Assembly: GCA_907163375.1 (NCBI GenBank) | Contig: CAJQUW010015655.1 | Coordinates: forward strand, 62,001 to 126,000 | DNA length: 64,000 nucleotides | Reading direction: 5' to 3' | Source of the DNA: Prostheceraeus crozeri | Lineage: Eukaryota; Platyhelminthes; Polycladida; Euryleptidae | Shown: positions 25,315 through 34,573 of the stretch, one piece after another | Layout: each line of letters begins with the position of its first letter | Numbering within the stretch: position 1 is the stretch's first letter | Made by a program: the position numbers and the translations under genes | Notes under the pieces: generated by a model | Databases searched by the model: none | What the model saw: only the letters and a program-made list of their open reading frames with translations | Told to the model about the DNA's origin: nothing

Positions 25315-26682
25315 ATAGTATGGAATACATCGAGATCATTGAGGAAGTACATGATAGGCGTGCTTTTCACTGTGGATTGTCAACATACAATGAAATTTGT
25401 ATGAGTAAAAAATTTGTTGCGGAGATTACATTACTTAAGTATAAGAAGGTTTTTGATCACCTTTTTGGAGTCATTAGTTTTGCAAAATGTTCAGGTGTTT
25501 ATATACTAGCGGCATGAAACCACTATATTACTCACAGTTGTGTGATGCTCACTGGGTTTCAAAAAGAATGAACATATTCTAACAGGTCAATAGGGCGGAA
25601 ATTGAGCTGATTATCAGGGAAATTTCATGAACCGCATGGACTGAAATTTCGCGGTTTTGAGTTCAATTTTCATTTGCATCATTTTATGATGCACCAAATT
25701 TATATTTCTCTTCTTAAATATGTAATCTAATATGCCATTTACCTCTTTTAAAGTTGATTGTGATCATTGTCATGATATTTTGTTCTTTTAGTGGCAGGCC
25801 CATAGAGTACGTATGTAGGTAGAGTGTCGACTCAAACAAGTATCTGTATACAGTGAAAATTTGTATATAAAAAGATTCAGTTTTATGCGGAGAGTACGTT
25901 TCCGTCGTCCAAAAAATTATTTGAGCAGTTCTAAAAAATGTAAAAATTTTGCCAATTTATACTACCGAGATGACTCTCCTATATAAGTAGTATGCAACAA
26001 GTTGGATATCAAAAGGAATGAATATTTGCTGATAAGCATCCTAACTAAGCGGAAATTAAGCTGATTATCAAGGGAGTTTCATGAATTGTATTATGATAAA
26101 AGTCTTCATGAAAAAAAACGAGACCTTATTCTACTTTCTTGACTGAAATGTCAAGTTTTTAATTCAATTTTCACCGGCTTGATTTTATGATTCACTGAAT
26201 TCATGTTTTATTTCCTGAATCTGAATAGTGATGTAGACTCATTTGCATATTTCAAAGTTAACTGAAATCATTGTCTCTGAATCTGTGATTTTGCCATCCC
26301 AGTGGCAGCTGTTGCCTGATCACACGTAAGTAGATTCTCTTGAGGTTCAGCAGGAAAGCAGTAGAGCAGGTCATCGAGTTTCCAATTTAACAAACATTAC
26401 CTCACCAAGGCTGTCAGACATGGACTATCTGTAAAACAATATCATTTCCTTCTGCTTTGCTATCATGATCAGTCAATTCCGTTGTAATTTCTTCAAACTG
26501 CATAAATGCACATATCTCACATTTGGAAACAATTCCGACTGCACTCCTTTGAGTTCATTTAATAAAATCGAAAGTGTATACACATTTGCGATTTAATAAA
26601 TGCGTAGTTGCCACTCTACCTAATATACCTACTCTATGGGCAGGCCTATTGATATGATCACGCATAAGAAAGTATTCTTATT
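25315..26682. repeat. Gene-free region of diverged dispersed repeats
   Basis: No gene is recognisable. Segment 25,590-25,800 (gcggaaatt-gagctgattatcag, then gttcaattttca) recurs in diverged form at about 26,048-26,300. A roughly 34-bp imperfect inverted repeat pairs 25,795-25,828 (ggcaggcccatagagtacg) with 26,612-26,646 (ctactctatgggcaggcc), suggesting a small degenerate terminal-inverted-repeat element of about 850 bp. Segment 26,370-26,646 also has a diverged direct copy at about 29,530-29,764. Confidence 0.55.
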
Positions 26683-27345
26683 CACTAGAAGGACCGACCG
26701 GTCATTTTGACCGCTGCTTAACTACGAAGTGTTATAGCTTCTATGAAATTCCGTATTTCGACTTAGTTTTTCTTGACTTTTCTTGAATATGTAGTGGCTT
26801 CATATCAGTCAGATCAAAATTTGATTCGACCTATTACTTTCTTTGTTTTATGTATATCTACCTACAAGGACCGGACCGGTCAAAAATGACGCTTATTAAT
26901 ACCGCTTAGAATTTTTTGTACTTTGAATTCAATTTTTGAATAGAAATTGGAATAAGCGTGTAGTCTCAAACCAGATTGCTGCATTGTTAAAAGTGAGTGA
27001 AATGTATCGCATGAGCAATGATTTTCACATGGAAAGGTCAACCATGGGCTACGCATAATTTATTGTGCCTTTGACTTCTATTTTATTGCAGATGAACCAT
27101 GGCGATTCATTTCAAAAAATCCCTCATACTCACAATTTCATGATAATTCAATACAAATATGCAGAAACACGTACTGAATATCATTTCTTGTTTCAATTTT
27201 GCACAAATTCCTTTGGTATACCAACAATCAACATTGATTGATGTCTTCAAACAAGCAGCCAAGAACCATGGAGAGGAGATGATGAATAAGGTCATGGAAT
27301 TCATTACTCAGTGACTGTGTAGATATCATGACTGTTTCATTAGCA

Positions 27346-27800
27346 ACCATATGGCTAAAGGTGATCGAAGCAATGAGCGGCCAAGAAGGCTCATTGCTAA
27401 TCAGATACCGACTGAGTTGCAAAGAATCGATTGGAATGATTCTAATGCCGACGAAGACATACAAAATAGTGACTAGCATGCGGACTACTCTGACCGTGGC
27501 AGTACAAGTGATCACGAAACAACTGAACTTCTGTAGCATCACGTTCAAGGACTGAATGGATATTTGTTCTTGTGATTTCGAACATGAACAAATGCCTGCA
27601 AGGAAAAGCTTTCGGCAGTGATCGGATCCAGCGTCGTGCGTTTATCAAGAATTTGATTAGCATCCAAAAAGGATTCCTGAAACGGTTAAATGTTGCAACA
27701 TTGCAGAATATGGAGTTGTTGTTTTCGACTAGATGTACAGATACCATTCATGCAAAGCTGTTTGCCAATGGCGGTGTTTTTCAACCTCATTGATATGGCG
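27346..27800 (+). pseudogene. Possible transposase N-terminal remnant
   Basis: An ATG at 27,346 opens a 42-codon frame (MAKGDRSNERPRRLIANQ...) rich in acidic residues after a basic start. It is ended by TAG, and the same frame remains acidic and Asp/Ser-rich for about 25 more codons. Such acidic N-termini are common in piggyBac transposases and the position fits, but no catalytic aspartate block can be read. Weak call. Confidence 0.25.
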
Positions 27801-28032
27801 GGAATAAAACCATCGATACTATTTCGAATGACAGCTACATATGATTGATCACTGCGACAGCATATACGGCTTGTATTTCATGACAATGTCCACACAGAGA
27901 CAAAGCAGAAGTGGGCCTACCGCAAACGCATTGCAGTCGATTCAAGAAACACGAGAATGTAGGCCTTGGTGGAGAAAATGACAGTATGGCTATTCAAATA
28001 AATCTGTAACATAATGCGGAATGTGCAAAAAA

Positions 28033-29027
28033 GACGTGTGTGAAGTTAGCACCGCCACTCAGCACCGCCATCTTGAAAAATGCATGTGCAGGTCAAACCA
28101 ACGATCAGAATCGATCTAGATGCAGTGTGCCAGCATGTACCATTCACTATTTTGAAAGAATTCCTCCTAGTTTAGGAGAAATCGCTGGTTGAAAGTTCGA
28201 CATGGCAGTGATGTGAAGTTAGCACCGCCACTAAATTTTCTTTTCCAAAATACACAATCAAAACATACGAAACCCGCACAACAGATAGAAGACCATCAAA
28301 AACATTGTGCCAGCAAGTTTCAGCACCTAAATCCCCGTACTTCCGGAGAAACCAGTCCCCGAAACCACAAAATGGCAGTGATGTGAAGTTAGCACCGCCA
28401 CTGAAGTCTTTTTTTAAAATACGCAAATAAAACACGCGACACAAGTACAACTGAGAGATGATCATCAAAAACATTGTGCCAGCAAGTTTCTTCTCCTAAG
28501 ACGCCGTACTTGTGGATAAATTAGCCCCCGAAAGCTCAATGCACTGGCGGTGATGTGAAGTTGGCACCGCCATCTTGAAAAATGCATGTGCCAGTCAAAC
28601 CAACGATCAGAATCGATCTAGATGCAGTGTGCCAGCATGTACCACTCACTATTTTGAAGTTGCGGTGCTAACTTCACATCACTGCCATTTTGTGGTTTCG
28701 GGGACTGATTTCTCCGGAAGTACGGGGATTTAGGTGCTGAAACTTGCTGGCACAATGTTTTTGATGGTCTTCTATCTGTTGTGCGGGTTTCGTATGTTTT
28801 GATTGTGTATTTTGGAAAAGAAAATTTAGTGGCGGTGCTAACTTCACATCACTGCCATGTCGAACTTTCAATCAGCGATTTCTCCTAAACTAGGAGGAAT
28901 TCTTTCAAAATAGTGAATGGCACATGCTGGCACGCTGCATCTAGATCGATTCTGATCGTTGGTTTGACCTGCACATGCATTTTTCAAGATGGCGGTGCTG
29001 AGTGGCGGTGCTAACTTCACACACGTC
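28033..29027. mobile_element. Foldback element built from ~172-bp units
   Basis: Left arm 28,033 to about 28,400 and right arm about 28,664-29,027 are near-perfect inverted copies, starting gacgtgtgtgaagttagc. Both sides are flanked by AAAAAA, a possible but low-complexity target duplication. A core motif (gaagttagcaccgcc) recurs in direct orientation at 28,042, 28,215, 28,385 and 28,557 and inverted ending near 28,675, 28,845 and 29,018, always 170-173 bases apart. No protein is encoded; the identical 65-codon frames on opposite strands are mirror shadows. It is inserted inside the piggyBac-like relic. Confidence 0.75.
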
Positions 29028-29503
29028 AAAAAAGTTGCCGCAGAATGGTAAAAAATAGGCAGTTGCTACATGTTTCATTGCTACTGAAGTGAAGTATCAA
29101 AGTAGTTTATATATTGTACCATTTTTCAGCCAATTCTTTACAAGTCAATTGAATGTTCAAAAGAAAGTTTTCATGCAAACTAGCTAACTTCTGTGGTAGT
29201 TCACTTTGATGGAATCTTTCTCATCATCAAACTATCATTATTTTTTCAATTTCTTGTAATCACATCATCATACATGTACATGATGATAGTATGTACATAT
29301 CATATTATGCAACACAGGCTTAGATGTGATCTCATGACATCGGACATAATGGGCAATGACTAATATAATAGCTGATGCAGTAATATAAGTGAATATTTAT
29401 AATTGAATGGATGAAAATAGTTTAATTAGCTACTTAAGATATGCCGGTCAATTTTGACCGCTTTGGTCCTTCTAGGTAGTGAAATTTCTTTGTCCTTCTA
29501 GTG

Positions 29504-29764
29504 TTAATAAAGCTGAGCATTAAAGTAATAGCAAACTGCATTATTACCTCTCCAAGGTTGTCATGACACTGAGGATTTGTAAGAGGATTTTTCCTTCTGC
29601 ATAGCTATCATGATCAGTCTCAAATGATCAGTGTAAATTTCTCAAAAGTGCAAAACTTTCATATTTAAAATGCGGTGGTGGGTCTAAACTCGAATTCATT
29701 TAGTAAAATCGAAACTGTATACACATTGAGCATCTGATTAATACTGAGTTGCTACTCAACCTAA
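29504..29764. repeat. Diverged copy of the 26.4-26.6 kb repeat, interrupted
   Basis: This segment parallels 26,370-26,620 (attacctc-ccaaggttgtcat, ctatcatgatcagtc, gtatacacatt, gttgctactcaacctaa). It continues after the next transposon with 'ctaatatac', exactly as the uninterrupted copy reads at 26,619-26,628. Confidence 0.65.
29761..29764. other. 4-bp target duplication, left (CTAA)
   Basis: CTAA directly precedes the element and is repeated at 32,597-32,600. A single copy is present at the related empty site near 26,620. Confidence 0.75.
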
Positions 29765-30654
29765 CACGGTGTGTCAGAAATCGATTTTTGCCAAAAAAAT
29801 TCTCCACTCATTTTTTTTTTGATTTCTAGACTTATTAGGTCCTAGCAACTTGCACAAACGCAATTAAAAAAAAATCTTCCGACATCTTCGCAAATGAGAG
29901 CCAATTTTCAAAATGGCGACTAAATCACCGTTATTTTGCTAGTAACATTCGGTGATTAGATCCCTCTACTACAGAAAAGTCAATACGAAGTTCCTAGTAC
30001 TAATATTTTAAGAGAATAGATGTCACTGATGTCATGCATGATAGTCGGCAAAATCATCTATGAGCTATAGCCAAACTATGACGTCATCATTCAAAATGGC
30101 CGCCGAAAATGCGAAAATACTCTATAACACGAAAACTAATGGTTTTAGGGCCCAATAATGTATTGCGAATGGATACAAAGTCGACTATTCTCTTTCAAAC
30201 AAGATCATTTATATGTCTCTACGATGTGTGTATCTCACATAATGACGTCATCAAGCAAAATGGCCACCACCAAAAATATTTCAATGCTGTTTATCTCGAA
30301 AACTAAAGGTTTCAGAGCCCAATAATGTATTATGAATGAATATGAAGTCGTCTATTCTCTTTCAAGAAAGACCATTTATACGTCTCTACAGGTAAGTTGT
30401 GTGTATCTCATGTAATGGCGTCATCATTCAAAATGACCGCCCATACAAAGTCCACTATATTGTATTCCCTTTCAAAGTTCAAAACACACTCCAACTACTC
30501 GTATCGTACTTTGTTCGCTCGCGATGTGTTTCATTAACAGTCAGTGGCTTTGACCCGTGCTGAACTATTGCATAGAGCTCATGCAGATATCCATGAATGA
30601 CACTATTTCGCGACAAGGTTTTCTGATTTGAATATTCAAATTCTATTGAACACG

Positions 30655-30703
<49 letters not shown>

Positions 30704-30787
30704 GCACACTATTTCTAGAGCATTTTGAAATAGTCAAGATCACTGTATCACCGTTTGACTTCGAGTTCGGCATGCCTACCTTTCGAC
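29765..30787 (+). repeat. Left terminal inverted repeat of the N-RAG-like element
   Basis: Pairs with 31,578-32,596. Inside it are three degenerate subrepeats of about 160-175 bp, each with a 'gtcatcattcaaaatggc'-like motif (near 30,083, 30,244 and 30,414), and a (TA)n run at about 30,658-30,702. Confidence 0.9.
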
Positions 30788-31593
30788 ATGCCACTTTTTA
30801 CGGAGGTGGGCAAGACATTTCGAATATGCTGATTCAACTTTATAGTGTTTTGGTCACTCAAATTTAGATCTACTCGAATTTTCTTCATGTCAGAGGTTTG
30901 AAACGTAGGAGTTCCCTCAGACAGTCCTCTCCCGGAGGAAGTCGGTGAGACGGCGACGGTAACGGGATGCCTCCCACCAGGTCGAGCAAGGGTAACAGGC
31001 GAACCATCGCCTTCTGCCGAGCACTTATCCAGTATGACTTTGGATGCGAATGATTCGGTCTGATTTGATGACACAGCAAAGTTGCTCAAATTTCTCATTC
31101 TCGTCTCTAGATTGCACGAATGGGGCCTACCATGGGATAAAACAGATAGACACGTTGTACACAGTTTCTGACTTTTTGGAATACACGGAGTAGCAGGGTC
31201 AAGCTTCGGTCTTCCAATTGGCTTTTTAATTCCATGAGAAATCCTGTCGCCGAAATTTGGACAATGTCTTGCTGTCTGACAAACGAGACAGTCACAAACT
31301 TTCTCTGATCTTGATCTTGTCATGTACATGTAAGATAAGGCAACTTTAGAATGGTCGAAAACCGATATTTCTTTCTTGAAGATCCCTTTCTTGCAATCCT
31401 GCAAGATGATTCGACAAGTTCCACAAGCTGATGTAGGGAGTCGTTCATCAGAGCGATCGAAGCCATGAATGCAGTATTGTTCGATGATATCATAGTGAGA
31501 GTCATTTAAGCGGCGCATTTCCTTCCCTTTCTCCATACATATAATACAAAGAACAGACTTACTTTCTTCGTGATTACGTCGAAAGGTAGGCAT
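30748..31593 (-). CDS. RAG1 N-terminal-like zinc-binding protein
   Basis: The protein is 281 aa, uninterrupted, with ATG inside the right inverted repeat and TGA inside the left one. It has cysteine pairs in the order seen in the RAG1 N-terminal region: C16-x2-C19, then the acidic/LPTSACGTC segment with C57-x2-C60, then CDCLVCQTARHC (C102-x2-C105), which closely resembles the RAG1 CDICNTARR segment. A fourth C-x2-C...H...H-x-C cluster lies near residues 145-163. The C-terminal third is Ser/Pro-rich and low in structure. RAG1's RING and DDE core are absent. In RAG1 this region binds zinc and regulates recombination; here a DNA- or protein-binding role in transposition is inferred. It sits alone in the element, so any catalytic partner must come from elsewhere. 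Confidence 0.75.
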   Translation of the reverse strand: MPTFRRNHEESKSVLCIICMEKGKEMRRLNDSHYDIIEQYCIHGFDRSDERLPTSACGTCRIILQDCKKGIFKKEISVFDHSKVALSYMYMTRSRSEKVCDCLVCQTARHCPNFGDRISHGIKKPIGRPKLDPATPCIPKSQKLCTTCLSVLSHGRPHSCNLETRMRNLSNFAVSSNQTESFASKVILDKCSAEGDGSPVTLARPGGRHPVTVAVSPTSSGRGLSEGTPTFQTSDMKKIRVDLNLSDQNTIKLNQHIRNVLPTSVKSGMSKGRHAELEVKR

Positions 31594-31661
31594 GCCGAAC
31601 TCGAAGTCAAACGGTGATACAGTGATCTTGACTATTTCAAAATGCTCTAGAAATAGTGTGC

Positions 31662-31706
<45 letters not shown>

Positions 31707-32596
31707 CGTGTTCAATAGAATTTGAATATTCAAATCAGAAAACCTTGTCGCGAAATAGTTTCATTCATGGATATCTGCATGAGCTCTATGCAATAGTTCA
31801 GCACGGGTCAAAGCCACTGACTGTTAATGAAACACATCGCGAGCGAACAAAGTACGATACGAGTAGTTGGAGTGTGTTTTGAACTTTGAAAGGGAATACA
31901 ATATAGTGGACTTTGTATGGGCGGTCATTTTGAATGATGACGCCATTACATGAGATACACACAACTTACCTGTAGAGACGTATAAATGGTCTTTCTTGAA
32001 AGAGAATAGACGACTTCATATATTCATTCATAATACATTATTGGGCTCTGAAACCTTTAGTTTTCGAGATAAACAGCATTGAAATATTTTTGGTGGTGGC
32101 CATTTTGCTTGATGACGTCATTATGTGAGATACACACATCGTAGAGACATAAAAATGATCTTGTTTGAAAGAGAATAGTCGACTTTGTATCCATTCGCAA
32201 TACATTATTGGGCCCTAAAACCATTAGTTTTCGTGTTATAGAGTATTTTCGCATTTTCGGCGGCCATTTTGAATGATGACGTCATAGTTTGGCTATAGCT
32301 CATAGATGATTTTGCCGACTATCATGCATGACATCAGTGACATGTATTCTCTTAAAATATTAGTACTAGGAACTTCGTATTGACTTTTCTGTAGTAGAGG
32401 GATCTAATCACCGAATGTTACTAGCAAAATAACGGTGATTTAGTCGCCATTTTGAAAATTGGCTCTCATTTGCGAAGATGTCGGAAGATTTTTTTTAATT
32501 GCGTTTGTGCAAGTTGCTAGGACCTAATAAGTCTAGAAATCAAAAAAAAATGAGTGGAGAATTTTTTTGGCAAAAATCGATTTCTGACACACCGTG
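31578..32596 (-). repeat. Right terminal inverted repeat of the N-RAG-like element
   Basis: Near-identical inverse of the left repeat, including its (TA)n run at about 31,663-31,702. The inner end overlaps the first five codons of the gene, so its promoter must lie within the repeat. Confidence 0.9.
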
Positions 32597-33479
32597 CTAA
32601 TATACTTCATGAATACGATTTTGAATATGAAAATTCCCTTATAACAGCATGTCTATTTGAAATCATTAAAAATCGGAAAACAGCAGTAAAATCGTGGTTT
32701 ATGCATATTTGTTGACTTGAGCTCCTTTTCCAGGTAGGCTACACTTATTGATCGATGTATCACAATTTGTAATCGTCAATACTGAATGCTGATACAGTAT
32801 CTCTTAATGTTTCTCAGTTTTCTTTTCAATACACGTTTCTGGTACAATATGTAGAGCAATAGAATTTAACTTGGATCGTATAGCGAAAAACAAAACTACA
32901 AGAACAATATCTTGACTTCTTCTCACCACTCTATGATGATCTCTTGGATTTCACTGTGTTAGTTGATTCCAAAGGCTGCAAGTGCTTCTTTGATGACTTG
33001 TATGTTACACGCATAAGTTAATGCCTTTTAAGTTCCTGTTTCCAACGAAGCTGTGCTTAGGTTGCATTTATAGAAGCAATTTATTTAGGTGAATTTGCCG
33101 AGAGCTAACTTTCCATTTGAGAATGTAACTTTCTATTACTTTGAATTATTTGTTCTCTTTCATGGGCCAACCACGCTACAGCAACACATGTTGAGAGAAA
33201 AAGGAAGAAAAGCGAATAAAGTTTGAGTTTTAGATAAAAGATGCGATCATCGATCGGATAATGCGATCGAATCCATAAAATCGACTGAATTTACATTAAA
33301 AATCTGAATAAGAGACAATCAGCATTTACATCACAAACCATGTTACATTGCTCAGAATATAGTGGAGCTTACGAATCTCACATTAAAAAACAAATGTTCA
33401 AATCTTATGCTCGAACGATCACCATTCCAGTCAATCGTCGAATAACCTGATTTATGATTTGTGATACCGTAGTAGTATA
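32597..33479. other. No gene recognised
   Basis: AT-rich sequence continuing the host repeat interrupted by the N-RAG-like element (ctaatatac onward). I see no long open frame, splice-supported exon or element end. Confidence 0.5.
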
Positions 33480-34000
33480 TCTTCGCTGTCATCCATCCCA
33501 AGAACCAAGTCGAGAGGAGTCAGATCAGGTGCAACGTATGGAGGGAGGCCACTCTGAATCACATCCTTGGCTCATCACGTGATTTCTTAATGTTGGGACG
33601 TGGAAGTTTAGTTGCAAAAAAAGGTGGGGCGCTGACTTACATAAACACGTACGCTTTTGCACAAGTTGAGAACGTGGTTGTTGCAAAAGCATTCGGCGAA
33701 AAGCATCATCAGTCACTGTCCTGGAGATGAAAAATCCAAACTTTGCAAAAAAACTCATCAAGACTCATAACTTAGGTGATTGAATAGATTTTGTGATACT
33801 AGCTGGCGGTTTGACATCTCTCAGGATGCGGCAATAATGCGCATTAACCATTTCATCGAGAGAAAAATACGCCTTGTCAAACCTGACGATATCATCGATA
33901 ACACGGTGATTATCCAGAAACAATCTCGCGAGTTCACAGCTTTGACTTGTCGGCTGGTTGAAGTGCTTGCACAACTTGTAATTTGCAAGAAGTATCATGT
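33480..34000 (-). pseudogene. Decayed mariner-type transposase remnant
   Basis: On the minus strand, broken frames carry in order a segment resembling the first catalytic block (RFDKAYFSLDEMVNAHYC, then HSPK-like IQSPKL), an intervening SFFAKFGFF segment, and the end block VAPDLTPLDLVLG corresponding to the 'sPDLTPLDffLwG' motif of Tc1/mariner-superfamily transposases. Two frame changes and stops (one before MSFFAK) break it, and the middle catalytic Asp region is degraded. No terminal repeats were found. Confidence 0.55.
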
Positions 34001-34421
34001 CAGACAGAGCATTTATGTAGAGGTCTTTGAAATAGTAACAACCTCTTCAGCTACCTTGCGAACTGATGTGATTCCTAGCTTGGATTTTGAGTTGATGTCT
34101 TCGACAACTCGATTCACAATAATAATCGCGATACTTCTTTTCACTCCCCTCACCTCACATTCTCAGAATTTTCTCGCTCCTAAGTGTAGTCTCATTTCAT
34201 GACCACCGTTGCAGAAGCGCTCCTCTGGATTGAAGAAAATATGCAGCACTTTCTTTGTCGTTCACTGCAGACAAAAATTCCACGAAGTTCATGATCACAA
34301 CTGTAATTTTGCATTGCTGAAATGCGCCTCCGAATCTTATATTCTAACTAGTATCCAGAGCACCAATCCTTCATGCCAAGATATAAGTAAAATGTCGCAG
34401 TGGTGTTTTTGCTATCCTTCT
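34001..34421. other. No gene recognised
   Basis: Spacer between the transposase relic and the non-LTR element. The open frame on the plus strand at 33,780-34,202 is antisense to the transposase relic and is not supported as a gene. Confidence 0.4.
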
Positions 34422-34450
34422 ATAATAATAATAATAATAACAATAATAAT
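34422..34450. repeat. (ATA)n microsatellite at the LINE 3' end
   Basis: About nine to ten ATA/ACA triplets, read as (TTA)n in the element's orientation. Non-LTR elements of these clades often end in such simple repeats rather than poly-A. Confidence 0.8.
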
Positions 34451-34573
34451 GGTGTTTATTTCTCGATAATGATAATCATACAGACATTTGTTCTACATTT
34501 CGTTAACATCATACATCTACATATTGAAATGATGTTAGAATATGTACATAGAAATTTCTGGATAAGACATTGT

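Larger units (their letters stand above)
26683..29503. mobile_element. piggyBac-like element, decayed
   Basis: The left end reads CACTAGAAGGACC and the right end is its inverse (gtccttctagtg) followed by TTAA, the piggyBac target duplication. The left target copy is degraded (ttatt). Subterminal motifs on both sides contain GACCGGTCA/TTTTGACCGC in inverted arrangement (26,693-26,715 and about 29,443-29,470). No intact transposase is present. The assignment rests on end sequence and the TTAA flank, so it is moderately supported. Confidence 0.6.
29765..32596. mobile_element. Long-TIR DNA transposon encoding a RAG1-N-terminus-like protein
   Basis: The element is 2,832 bp. Its ends are CACGGTGTGTCAGAAATCG and the exact inverse, and it is flanked by CTAA on both sides. 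A related uninterrupted sequence at 26,619-26,628 (cctaatatac) shows the empty target with a single CTAA, which supports the 4-bp duplication. Inverted repeats are about 1.02 kb each. The 790-bp unique centre and the repeat edges carry one intact 281-codon gene on the minus strand. No DDE transposase domain is visible, so it is probably non-autonomous or part of a split system. A 4-bp duplication with CAC ends would suit Chapaev/CMC-type elements, in line with the mollusc N-RAG transposons as I recall them. Confidence 0.8.

Noticed and set aside
28189..28871. Two identical 65-codon proteins on opposite strands
   Set aside because: They are mirror images produced by the palindromic foldback element.
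30479..30867. Frames containing long IYIYIY runs
   Set aside because: They translate the (TA)n run of the inverted repeat, and the mirror copy occurs at 31,592-31,882.
29765..32596. Transib/ProtoRAG assignment from the CACGGTG ends
   Set aside because: Target duplication is 4 bp, not 5, and no RAG1-core or RAG2 is present; only the N-terminal-like part is encoded.
33780..34202. 140-codon plus-strand frame
   Set aside because: Antisense to the mariner-like transposase relic; no independent support.
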